A stretch of DNA of 61,449 nucleotides. Origin: Pseudomonadales bacterium (lineage in GTDB: Bacteria; Pseudomonadota; Gammaproteobacteria; Pseudomonadales; Azotimanducaceae). The first letter of the stretch is position 1; every line of letters starts with the position of its first letter. Where the stretch lies: NCBI GenBank assembly GCA_016779565.1, contig JADHNJ010000011.1, positions 1 to 61,449 of the forward strand, given 5' to 3'. The position numbers were made by a program, and so were the translations under genes. Under the pieces are notes generated by a model. It was not told where the DNA came from. It made no database searches and saw only the letters and a program-made list of their open reading frames with translations. Positions 20,283-28,223 of this stretch are shown here, one piece after another.

Positions 20283-20765
20283 TCATATGCCTCGCTGTTG
20301 TTTAGCAGCGCGATGAATCGCCGCCCGAATTTTCTGATAGGTGCCGCAGCGACAGACATGTCCTGCCATCGCGCTATCGATATCTGCATCGGTGGGAGCC
20401 GGATTTGAATCGAGTAATGCTACGGCGGCCATGATTTGGCCAGACTGGCAATAACCGCACTGAGCGACGTCCTCTGCAAGCCAGGCGGCTTGAGCCGGGT
20501 GGTAGTCAGTCGCCTCGGCGCCAGGCGCGTTCGTAGCTAAATCCTCGATAGTTCTAACCTTCTGATTGCCGATTGCAGCAATTGGAATTGCGCAGGATCG
20601 AGTTGCCTTGCCATCGACATGGACGGTGCACGCGCCGCACAGACTGACGCCGCAGCCGTACTTGGTGCCGGTTAAATGCAAGTGGTCGCGCAGTATCCAG
20701 AGTAGCGGCGTATCTGGGCTGGCATCCACCTCATGAGATTGGCCGTTAACGTGAATCTTAAGCAT
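20283..20765 (-). CDS. [2Fe-2S] subunit of molybdenum hydroxylase (IorA/CoxS type)
   Basis: Small electron-transfer subunit (160 aa). The N-terminal plant-type ferredoxin cluster ligands are in [15 protein letters not shown] (Cys40-48 region) with a fourth Cys in RSCAIP. The C-terminal helical cluster ligands are in [10 protein letters not shown] and [13 protein letters not shown]. This is the standard arrangement for xanthine-dehydrogenase-family small subunits. It is the first gene of a two-gene operon with the large subunit (1-base spacing). It has no signal peptide of its own and would be exported as a complex with the Tat-signal-bearing large subunit. Confidence 0.93.
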   Translation of the reverse strand: MLKIHVNGQSHEVDASPDTPLLWILRDHLHLTGTKYGCGVSLCGACTVHVDGKATRSCAIPIAAIGNQKVRTIEDLATNAPGAEATDYHPAQAAWLAEDVAQCGYCQSGQIMAAVALLDSNPAPTDADIDSAMAGHVCRCGTYQKIRAAIHRAAKQQRGI

Positions 20766-21007
20766 AGTCTTCCCCGAGTCTGGGTATTTATCGTGCTAGA
20801 AAACAGTAGCAGGCGGCGTTATAGTCGGGCAAGTCCCTAGCAGCATTTCTAATTCAACTGAATCGCTGGGGAGATGCGTTGATATCGAGTGAGAAGCGCT
20901 CTGGGCAGTGCTTGGGACTCGGGGCTTTTGCTTAGATCGCGCAGGATGTTGTATCGCAATAGCTCAGCTTCAGATCTTGTTCCCTGAAAAAGCTAATTGG
21001 AGGTAGC

Positions 21008-22354
21008 GTGGACCAGACCGCGAAAAAACTGATCAAAGGCGCCCAAATCATTGTGGGTTCTGGGGCGCCGCCAATGCGCGGTGATGTCCTGATCGCGGGA
21101 AATCGAATTTTGGCAGTCGGCGATCCGGATCCTGCGGCCACGATGGGCGCAGAAATTATTGATGCTGACGGTAAATTTTTGACGCCAGGACTGATCGACA
21201 GTCACTGTCATATTAGTTTTGATGAACCCCAGACCAACGACGAGTTATTTTTCCATCGACGTTATGGGCTAGCGGCCTTGGTAGCCAGCGTTAATGCCCA
21301 GAAGGTGCTTCGGGCTGGGTTTACTGCATTTTTCGATGCGGACTGTATTTTCGACGTTGGCGTAGATTTAAGAGATGCCATCGAAGCTGGCGTCATGGTT
21401 GGTCCGCGCATGACAACTGGTGGCAATGTCCTGATCAATTGCGTTGGAGGAACGGCGAGTCGACTGTTACCGGATTCTGGTCGTCGTGGGTATGGCATGA
21501 TTGTGCACACTCGAGATGAGATCACAACGGAGATTCACCGGCAGATCAAAGCAGGTGTTGACTGGATAAAAGTCCACGTCAGCGGTTTGCCCGTCAGACC
21601 GGGGCGAACGCAAGGCGAGATCCAGACCTGGTCCCTCGATGAGCTTAAACTTGTCTGCGACACTGCGCATCAACTCGGAATCCCAGTAGTCGGCCATTGT
21701 CGCAATGCCAGTAGCGTCCGCGATGCCGCCTTGGCTGGGTTCGATATGATTCTCCATGCCACCTATATGGACGATGAGGCGTTAGCCGCGGTAGTGGCGA
21801 ATCAAGTGCCCCTTGTGCCTACCTTTACTTTTCAAGCCAATCTTGCTGATTATGGCAGCGCCATAGGAGCAGATCCTTATTTGCAGGCGGTGTTTAAAGA
21901 AGAAATCACAGCCAGCGCGGATCACCTGCGCCAAGCGCATCTGGCAGGCGTCCCAATTTTAACAGGTAGTGAAAGCGGCTTCTCTTTAACGCCCTATGGT
22001 GATTGGCATTATCGAGAGCTGAAGCTGCTGCAAACCTATCTGGGACTCTCGCCTTTAGAGGCAATCCGAGCGGCGACTGAACTCGGGGCCATCGCTCTAC
22101 GACAAGAGGGTGAGCTGGGCTGCATTCAAGCAGGGTACTTAGCGGATCTTTTGATTCTCGCGGATGATCCCTTGTTGGACCTAGATCAATTCGGCCGCCC
22201 AGGGTTCATAGAAACCGTGATAAAAGGTGGACAGGTTGTCGACAGGTCGACGCCTTTACCAGATGCATGGCAAATACCCGGTTGGCGGATGAGCGCATTT
22301 TCAGACGAAGTGCTAACCCGCAAGCGGGCCGAATCGCATTTGGGGTCGCTATGA
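21008..22354 (+). CDS. Amidohydrolase family protein (imidazolonepropionase/prolidase-like)
   Basis: TIM-barrel metal-dependent hydrolase (448 aa) starting at GTG after TTGGAGGTAGC. Metal motifs: HCH in LIDSHCHISFD (about residue 65), a probable carbamylated Lys in DWIKVHVSG, His in VVGHCRN, and His in MILHATYMDDE. The C-terminal strand normally carrying Asp (GSDSG) reads ILTGSESGFSL, with Glu instead of Asp. It belongs to the group acting on cyclic amides, lactams and dipeptides. It is first gene of a six-gene operon and overlaps the first P450 (ATGA). Its role is probably ring opening or de-amidation of the P450 substrate or product (inference). Confidence 0.87.
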   Translation: MDQTAKKLIKGAQIIVGSGAPPMRGDVLIAGNRILAVGDPDPAATMGAEIIDADGKFLTPGLIDSHCHISFDEPQTNDELFFHRRYGLAALVASVNAQKVLRAGFTAFFDADCIFDVGVDLRDAIEAGVMVGPRMTTGGNVLINCVGGTASRLLPDSGRRGYGMIVHTRDEITTEIHRQIKAGVDWIKVHVSGLPVRPGRTQGEIQTWSLDELKLVCDTAHQLGIPVVGHCRNASSVRDAALAGFDMILHATYMDDEALAAVVANQVPLVPTFTFQANLADYGSAIGADPYLQAVFKEEITASADHLRQAHLAGVPILTGSESGFSLTPYGDWHYRELKLLQTYLGLSPLEAIRAATELGAIALRQEGELGCIQAGYLADLLILADDPLLDLDQFGRPGFIETVIKGGQVVDRSTPLPDAWQIPGWRMSAFSDEVLTRKRAESHLGSL

Positions 22355-23574
22355 GCGTGCTACGGATTGCAGACTATGCCGGCTGTGAGGCCGCCTTAAA
22401 AAATCCGCACCTACGTCAATCGCTTTATGATGCCGGCAGTCTTTTGATGGAGGATGTTTTAGTCAATCTCCATGGTGACGCGCACCGTGCGAGGCGACAG
22501 GTGGAGGGTCAGCTGTTTCGCCGGAGTTTTTTTCGAGATATCGAATCGAATGTCTTACCGAAGACATTACAAGCGGTTTTAGACACCGTGGACAATTCAG
22601 GAGCGATTGACCTCAAATGGCTCAGCTATCGCCTGATGTTGCACTTGTCACTCATCTTTGCGGGTATCGACCGGGTTAATGGGACTGAAACCGAGTCGGA
22701 GCATTTGACGGCGCTGTTAGCGCGATTGGGTCAGGCCGCGACGCTCGGACAGTACCAGGGCAGTGATAAGGCGCAGCTAGAGCAGGATATTCGAGCGGCG
22801 ATTGAGGAATTTGACCTAGCCTATTATCAACCTTCAAAGCGTCGGCGCACCGAAGCCATGACCCGAGACGGCCATGGCACAGATGAAAGTCAAGCAGGCA
22901 ATGAAGATATTCTGGCGCTACTGCTCGCCAACCAATCCTCTCTGGGACTATCAGATGCCGCAATGCTGCGCGAGGTTGGTTTTTTCTATCTCGCCAGTGC
23001 GCACACTTCGGTACATTCCATTACCCACGGGATCCATGAAATATTCGACTTTGTTCGCGCACAAGGCCTTACCGCTGAGGCGCTTTTGAACAACCCTTTA
23101 CTCTTACAGCGCTGCGCGCACGAAAGTTTGCGGCTGCACCCATCGAGTCCCGAGGCCTGGCGGCGGGCAGAGTGCGCGACGAGCCTGCCAGACGGTCGAA
23201 AATTAGCCAAGGGCGATGAGGTTGTCATCGACTTGCAATCTGCCAATCGAGATAGGGCAGTATTTGGTGAAGATGCAAATGCATTTGATCCAAACCGTGA
23301 TCGCAAAGCTGGTATTAACCCTTGGGGACTTTCTCTTGGAAGTGGCATGCATGTGTGTATCGGTCTAAATTTGGTCGCTGGCACAGTGCCGAGAGACCCA
23401 AGTACAGGTGACTTGTCAGGGCATCAATGGGGTAGTCTGACCGTGATTTACCGGCTGCTTTTGGCTGCAGGCATCGCCCGGGATCCAAGCCAATTACCCC
23501 AGAAAGACCCCGCATCCGCTCGGGACACATGGTTACGCTATCCGGTTGTGTTCCATGAAACGAGCAACGCCTGA
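22351..23574 (+). CDS. Non-canonical cytochrome P450-like protein, N-terminally short (first of tandem pair)
   Basis: P450-fold protein of 407 aa starting inside the amidohydrolase stop codon. The C-helix motif NLHGDAHRARRQ appears already at about residue 45, so roughly 50 N-terminal residues usual in bacterial P450s are absent. The I-helix reads FYLASAHTSVHS, with His where the catalytic acid (AGxE/DT) normally sits. The ExxR motif is HESLRLHPSS and the heme ligand lies in LSLGSGMHVCIGLNL. The C terminus (HQWGSLTVIYRLLLAAG to DTWLRYPV) is unlike standard P450 ends but matches the next gene. Heme binding is likely; classic O2 activation is uncertain. Confidence 0.75.
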   Translation: MSVLRIADYAGCEAALKNPHLRQSLYDAGSLLMEDVLVNLHGDAHRARRQVEGQLFRRSFFRDIESNVLPKTLQAVLDTVDNSGAIDLKWLSYRLMLHLSLIFAGIDRVNGTETESEHLTALLARLGQAATLGQYQGSDKAQLEQDIRAAIEEFDLAYYQPSKRRRTEAMTRDGHGTDESQAGNEDILALLLANQSSLGLSDAAMLREVGFFYLASAHTSVHSITHGIHEIFDFVRAQGLTAEALLNNPLLLQRCAHESLRLHPSSPEAWRRAECATSLPDGRKLAKGDEVVIDLQSANRDRAVFGEDANAFDPNRDRKAGINPWGLSLGSGMHVCIGLNLVAGTVPRDPSTGDLSGHQWGSLTVIYRLLLAAGIARDPSQLPQKDPASARDTWLRYPVVFHETSNA

Positions 23575-23576
23575 AT

Positions 23577-24740
23577 ATGCGGATTCAGGGAGCTTATGCC
23601 CAGGCGTACCAGGTATTGCTCGATCGCCGTCTTAAGCAAGGTCTTTACCAGGACTGTCCTGATCTGATGGCCGGTGTTGTGCTTAATCTAGAGGGTGAGG
23701 CGCATCTTATGCGTCGGAAACTGATGGCGCCTGTTTTTTCGGCTAAACAATTTAGAACCCTTGAGGCTTGGTTGGATGCGTTCATTGTTCAACCCGGTGC
23801 AGAGGCGATGCGCGCTGTCGGTAGCGGCGATCTGGTCGCCTTCGCTGAGGAGGTTTCTCTGGTCATGGCTTTGAGGCTTCTGGGCTTATCCTGTGATCCC
23901 CAGCGTTATAGTCAATTGCTGAATCTGGTCCGAACCTTCGGAGAGGGGGCGACGAGCGCCCATAGTCTAGAACAAAAGCTGGCATTAAATGATCGGGTTG
24001 TGAACAGTCTGAAGGTTTTTGACAAAGAGTTTCTCACGCCTGAGAGAACCAACCGCAGAGAAGGGTCAATGGCGCCCATGGACAATCTCTTAACCTTACT
24101 CTTCAGGGCTGAGAAAGAGGGTGTCTTGACCTCGGATCAACTCTTAAGAGATGCCGCCTTCTTCCTCCAAGCTTCAGTTTTCAGTACCACCAATGCCGTG
24201 GTCAATGCATTTCATGAGAGTATGAAAAAACAACGCTTGCTCGTTGAAGACATCTGCTCTGAGCCGCACTTACTCAGGTTACAGCGCTGGGTGCATGAGG
24301 CGCTCAGGCTGCATCCGGCGAGTTCGGTGATGCGACGGAAACGCGCCTTAGGTCTCGATGTCACAGAGCCCGAAAGTGATGAGGTGTTAGAGGTCAGCGT
24401 CCTTGAAGCGAATCGAGATCCCCTCGTGTTTGGTTCTGATGCCGAAGGGTTTGATCCGAGCCGGCGCGTTTCCGGACAGCGACCTTTTGTCGGATTGAGC
24501 TTTGGTGCGGGTCATCATAGTTGTCCGGGTCGCATCATGGTTGCCGGTTCAGTGTTGACTGAGGATCGCTCGGGACGCGGTGATCAGGTTGGCTTAATTA
24601 CTCGGGTTATTGCCGCACTTGCGAGGCGCGGCCTTCATCAAAATGAGGCCGAACCACCAACCCGCAAGCAGAACACGACCCGAGAAATCTGGGCAAGCTA
24701 TCCGCTAATTGCTAAAGCACAGGAGCAGGCAAATGTATAA
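23577..24740 (+). CDS. Non-canonical cytochrome P450-like protein, N-terminally short (second of tandem pair)
   Basis: A 387-aa P450 homologous to its upstream neighbour, separated by 2 bases. It also begins just before the C-helix (NLEGEAHLMRRKLMAPVFS at about residue 38), lacking the normal N-terminal strands. The I-helix is FFLQASVFSTTNAVV, without the acidic residue of the acid-alcohol pair. HEALRLHPASS is the ExxR helix and LSFGAGHHSCPGR the canonical heme loop with the Cys thiolate. The ending TREIWASYPL parallels the neighbour's DTWLRYPV. The coupled pair could form a heterodimer or perform successive steps. No ferredoxin gene is nearby. Confidence 0.78.
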   Translation: MRIQGAYAQAYQVLLDRRLKQGLYQDCPDLMAGVVLNLEGEAHLMRRKLMAPVFSAKQFRTLEAWLDAFIVQPGAEAMRAVGSGDLVAFAEEVSLVMALRLLGLSCDPQRYSQLLNLVRTFGEGATSAHSLEQKLALNDRVVNSLKVFDKEFLTPERTNRREGSMAPMDNLLTLLFRAEKEGVLTSDQLLRDAAFFLQASVFSTTNAVVNAFHESMKKQRLLVEDICSEPHLLRLQRWVHEALRLHPASSVMRRKRALGLDVTEPESDEVLEVSVLEANRDPLVFGSDAEGFDPSRRVSGQRPFVGLSFGAGHHSCPGRIMVAGSVLTEDRSGRGDQVGLITRVIAALARRGLHQNEAEPPTRKQNTTREIWASYPLIAKAQEQANV

Positions 24741-25473
24741 ACGAGCAATCGTTACTGGTGGTGGTCACGGCATTGGTGAGGAAATAGTGGCAGCGTTAGT
24801 TGAGCGTGACTATGAAGTTGGCGTTTTGGACGTGGATACTAAGGCCGCAGCGCGGGTTGCAGGCCGTTATGATCTCGCGGTACCACTCTCAGCAGACGTT
24901 GGCAATTACGCCGAGGTGGCATCGGCTTTTGATCAGTTCGGTGGGCTAGATTTACTCATTAATAATGCTGGGATTGTTCGCTTCGGGGGGTTGCTTGATC
25001 AATCTGAGGAGGAGATGTGTGATGTGATTCGGATTAATCTGCTGGGCTCCGTCTTCTGCGCCCAGCAGGCGGCCCGAAAAATGGCGGAGCAAGGATCTGG
25101 CGTGGTCATCAATATGAGCTCGATTAATGCCGCCCACCCAGCACCGAATGTGGGCCTTTATGCGGCCGCTAAAGCAGCAATTGCGAGTATGACCCAATTG
25201 CAAGCGATCGAGTGGGGGCCGCTCGGAATCCGGGTAAATGCGATCGCGCCAGGGTTTATCGATGCGGGTATGTCTGCGCCGATATTTCAAAACGAAGCCA
25301 TCCGTGCCAAACGCAGTTCTGGAGTGCCGCTGAGACGATTGGGCAGCGCTGAGGATGTGATCAATGCGATTTTATTTTTAGCCTCCAGTGAAGCGGAATA
25401 TGTTCATGGCCATGAGCTCGTGGTTGACGGTGGTGTGATCAATAGTGTGCTTGCGCATCTGCCAAGGGATTAA
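24733..25473 (+). CDS. SDR family NAD(P)-dependent oxidoreductase (P450 operon)
   Basis: Short-chain dehydrogenase (246 aa from the ATG at 24733, which follows AGGAG at 24721 and overlaps the preceding P450 end by 8 bases). The cofactor motif is TGGGHGIG, with acidic DVDT after beta2 suggesting NAD preference. NNAG, the catalytic Ser in MSSINA and Tyr/Lys in YAAAKAA are present. The C-terminal VVDGGVINS is typical. It probably oxidises an alcohol produced in the same operon, or reduces the corresponding ketone. Substrate is unknown. Confidence 0.88.
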   Translation: MYKRAIVTGGGHGIGEEIVAALVERDYEVGVLDVDTKAAARVAGRYDLAVPLSADVGNYAEVASAFDQFGGLDLLINNAGIVRFGGLLDQSEEEMCDVIRINLLGSVFCAQQAARKMAEQGSGVVINMSSINAAHPAPNVGLYAAAKAAIASMTQLQAIEWGPLGIRVNAIAPGFIDAGMSAPIFQNEAIRAKRSSGVPLRRLGSAEDVINAILFLASSEAEYVHGHELVVDGGVINSVLAHLPRD

Positions 25474-25476
25474 ATT

Positions 25477-26163
25477 GTGCGTCAGTTAATTCTTTCTAGC
25501 GGCATCTTCCATGAGTTTCATGAGACCAGTGCTGAACTTATGCAGATTGCTGAGACATTGGGAATTGCCAGCGAGGTAGTCAATCACCCGGAAGTCGCTT
25601 TTGAGCGATTGCTATCGGGTACGATCGATGTGTTTACAGTGAATGGGTTGCATTGGCCCATGCAAGGCGAGAAGTACGATCCTTTCCGCTCGGAGTGGCG
25701 CTATCAAATGTCTGATCTTGGTGAGTCGGCGTTGACGGCGTTTGAAAAAAGCGGTGGGCGTTTGCTTGGTGTTCATACGGCGAGTATATGTTTCACAGAC
25801 TCAAGCTGTTGGTCGCGGTTGATGGGTGGGGCTTGGCATTGGGGCCAGTCTTTTCATCCTGAACCGCAAGCGCTAGAGGTCCTGCCAACACTAACAGGCA
25901 GGGAGATGAATCTGTCTGACTTCAGGGTTGTCGATGAGCTCTACAGTGCACTGTCAATCCATCAAGATACGGAAGTGTTAATGGTGGGGTCTGACGGGCT
26001 AAGCACGCAGCCACTTGTTTGGCGACGGCAGGATGGTGAGTTTCGTAGCGCCTATTGTGCACTCGGGCATGATACGCGAGCGATGAAAACCGAGGGTCTT
26101 AGATTGGTCTTACGAAGGTTGTTGATGTGGCTCCTTGAGGGTGGGCGTGATGAAAACCATTGA
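25477..26163 (+). CDS. ThuA-like domain protein (class I glutamine amidotransferase fold)
   Basis: A 228-aa ThuA family protein starting with GTG 3 bases after the SDR stop. Family landmarks are the N-terminal strand LILSSGIFHEFHETSAEL, GGRLLGVHTASICFTD...WSRLMGGAW in the middle and PLVWRRQDGEFRSAYCALGH near the end. ThuA proteins have the amidotransferase fold but lack its Cys-His-Glu triad; those known act with dehydrogenases in 3-keto-sugar metabolism. Here it sits between two SDR genes and overlaps the second by 14 bases, so a partner-dehydrogenase role is plausible. The association with P450s is unusual to me. Confidence 0.75.
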   Translation: MRQLILSSGIFHEFHETSAELMQIAETLGIASEVVNHPEVAFERLLSGTIDVFTVNGLHWPMQGEKYDPFRSEWRYQMSDLGESALTAFEKSGGRLLGVHTASICFTDSSCWSRLMGGAWHWGQSFHPEPQALEVLPTLTGREMNLSDFRVVDELYSALSIHQDTEVLMVGSDGLSTQPLVWRRQDGEFRSAYCALGHDTRAMKTEGLRLVLRRLLMWLLEGGRDENH

Positions 26164-26908
26164 AGGCGGGTATTTGGTAACTGGAGGCGGTTCAGGTATT
26201 GGCGAGGCCACAGCTGAGATGCTTGTGAATCGTGGCCGAAAGGTCACGATCTGCGGTCGTCGCGGTGACAACATCGATGCAGTTGTTCGACGGTTAGGTG
26301 GTGCTTGTCATGGCGTTAAGGCCGACGTCACCTCCCCAGCTGACCGGGCTCGGTTGGTCAAAGAAGCGATTCAGCATGGCAATGGTCTAAGGGGCCTGAT
26401 TAACAATGCAGGCAATATGTACCGATCCAGAGTTGCAGATTACGACAGCGATCAATTGCTTGATATTTTTAATCAGAACGTGGTCTCGGGCATGATGCTG
26501 GCGCAAGAAACGTTAGCGGCACTCAAAGCCTCAGAAGGCAGTATTGTCTTTCTTGGGTCTATTCATACTCAGCGCGCATTCCCGGGCGCTTCGCCCTATG
26601 CAGCCTCAAAAGCTGCCTTGCAGGCAGTGACCCAGGTTATGGCAGCTGAATTGGGGCCAGAGGGCATTCGAGTAAATTGTGTGTTGCCAGGCGCGGTGCC
26701 AACAGACATTAATGTAAGAGCTGGGTTGGGTAGTCAAGACGATCAGGCCAAAAGGATGAAAGCGCTTGAGCCCTTGCATGCTTTAGGCAGAATCGGTAGC
26801 GCTGAAGAAGTTGCCGAGGCGATAGGCTATTTATTGGATGCCAGTTGGACGACCGGCGCGTTGCTTACAGTTGATGGCGGTTTAAGTCTTGGTATGACGC
26901 ACCTTTAA
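26150..26908 (+). CDS. SDR family oxidoreductase (last gene of P450 operon)
   Basis: Classical SDR (252 aa from the ATG at 26150, preceded by GAGGGTGGGC and overlapping the ThuA-like gene). TGGGSGIG is the dinucleotide motif. CGRRGD after beta2, with Arg residues, suggests NADPH preference, in contrast to the first SDR of the operon. NNAGN, Ser in FLGSIHT and YAASKAA complete the active site. The end VDGGLSLGM is normal. The pair of SDRs with opposite apparent cofactor preference could epimerise or sequentially oxidise and reduce a common intermediate (inference). Confidence 0.87.
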   Translation: MKTIEGGYLVTGGGSGIGEATAEMLVNRGRKVTICGRRGDNIDAVVRRLGGACHGVKADVTSPADRARLVKEAIQHGNGLRGLINNAGNMYRSRVADYDSDQLLDIFNQNVVSGMMLAQETLAALKASEGSIVFLGSIHTQRAFPGASPYAASKAALQAVTQVMAAELGPEGIRVNCVLPGAVPTDINVRAGLGSQDDQAKRMKALEPLHALGRIGSAEEVAEAIGYLLDASWTTGALLTVDGGLSLGMTHL

Positions 26909-27054
26909 TATGGAAAGCGCTTTAATCGTCTGGCAGGAATATTCGTACGGGCCGCAGGTCGGCAAGCCCGGGCCTGTCAGATACTGCGGGTTGATAGCTT
27001 TTTGGTCGTACCCTGGATAGACATTCGCACAAGAGGCCTAAGGAGACAGACAAC

Positions 27055-28077
27055 GTGAAGGCACAATCGCACCTGGCGGCGGCAACGAGTATTGATATCC
27101 ATGCCCATGCTGTTTTAGCAGAATCTATGCATCAAGCAGGTCATTACGGCCCAGAGCTAGGTGATCAGACATCTGATGCCCCGTGGTTTAGAGTCGGGGA
27201 TTATCGACTAGAAGGGGTTCGCTATGCCGGGGGACCGTTTATGGACCTTGATCTCAGACTTGCAGCTATGGATGCCGCCGGCCTCGACTTTCAAGTACTG
27301 TCTCCTAATCCCTTGACCTATTTTCACTTTATTGAAAAAGAACTCGCAGACAAATTCTGTCATGCCCATAATCAGGCGCTGGCAGCTCTGGTTGGTAAAG
27401 CACCAGAACGAGTCGCTGCTTTTGCGACCTTACCGATGCAAGATGTTGAAGCCGCCATTCGAGCATTGATTTTTGCGGTTGAAGAGTTGGGGTTTCTGGG
27501 CGCATACATTGGCACAGACATTGGTAGACCTCTCAATGATCCAGCTTTGGATCCGTTTTATGAGGCCTGCGTTGATCTCAATGTGCCGTTGATGATGCAT
27601 CCCGCGCCGGCGGGTATCGATGGTCCCCCAGGAGATCCAAATCTTTTGCAGTATGACCTAGATTTGCTAACCGGCTTTGCCGCACAAGAAACTATCGCGG
27701 TAGCAACGCTGATCTATGGAGGCGTGTTATTGCGCCATCCGACATTAGATATTTGTTTATCGCATGCTGGGGGTGGGGTCGGTGCGCTGATCGGACGACT
27801 AAATCGCGCCTGTGTGAAACGATCTTGGGTACCCGATGCGCTGCGACACGAAGGCGCATTTGAGGAATCGTTGCAGTCTCTTTGGTTTGATACACATGTG
27901 CATGATGATCGTGTTTTGTCACTGTTTAGGTCGCTGGTCGGAGATAGTCGACTGGTGCTAGGAACCAATTTTTCAGGTTGGGATCAGCATGAACTCAAGA
28001 TTGAGCCTGGTCTTATGCGCTGCTTTACGGACAATGCCAGGCGGCTCTTGCGCGCTGATGCGGGTTCGGTTTCATAA
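27055..28077 (+). CDS. Amidohydrolase-2 family protein (ACMSD/decarboxylase-like)
   Basis: Metal-dependent TIM-barrel hydrolase or decarboxylase of the ACMSD group (340 aa), GTG start preceded by AAGGAGACAGACAAC. Metal ligands: HAH in SIDIHAHAV near the N terminus, His in PLMMHPAPA (about residue 182) and His in LSHAGGG (about 236). The last conserved Asp (normally GSDYP or GTDxP) reads LGTNFSGWD, with Asn at that position. Such enzymes decarboxylate or hydrolyse aromatic or keto acids. It lies 146 bases behind the P450 operon, same strand, and may be co-regulated. Confidence 0.86.
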   Translation: MKAQSHLAAATSIDIHAHAVLAESMHQAGHYGPELGDQTSDAPWFRVGDYRLEGVRYAGGPFMDLDLRLAAMDAAGLDFQVLSPNPLTYFHFIEKELADKFCHAHNQALAALVGKAPERVAAFATLPMQDVEAAIRALIFAVEELGFLGAYIGTDIGRPLNDPALDPFYEACVDLNVPLMMHPAPAGIDGPPGDPNLLQYDLDLLTGFAAQETIAVATLIYGGVLLRHPTLDICLSHAGGGVGALIGRLNRACVKRSWVPDALRHEGAFEESLQSLWFDTHVHDDRVLSLFRSLVGDSRLVLGTNFSGWDQHELKIEPGLMRCFTDNARRLLRADAGSVS

Positions 28078-28100
28078 GGCATCGCATCATGGGATGATGG

Positions 28101-28140
28101 CTTAGCTAAGCTAAGCTAAGCTAGGTTAGGTTAGGCTATG
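28101..28140. repeat. Pentanucleotide tandem repeat (CTAAG/TTAGG-type)
   Basis: Eight consecutive pentamers read CTTAG, CTAAG x3, CTAGG, TTAGG x2, CTATG. The array is a degenerate 5-bp microsatellite between the amidohydrolase gene and the PQQ alcohol dehydrogenase gene. It is 84 bases before the latter's ATG, so length variation there could alter promoter spacing or leader structure; this is only a possibility. The GCTAAGCTAAGC segment is also partly self-complementary. Confidence 0.8.
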
Positions 28141-28223
28141 CGAAGACTCACTGTGCCCGCCCTTGCTTCGCTTGGCGCTGTCGGAGTCCGCCTTATTGAC
28201 ATCAAAGCTAGGATAAATCGCCC

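Noticed and set aside
28101-28140. Pentamer array considered as a CRISPR or iteron cluster
   Set aside because: Units are contiguous 5-mers without spacers, so not CRISPR; no replication initiator or DnaA-box context supports an origin.
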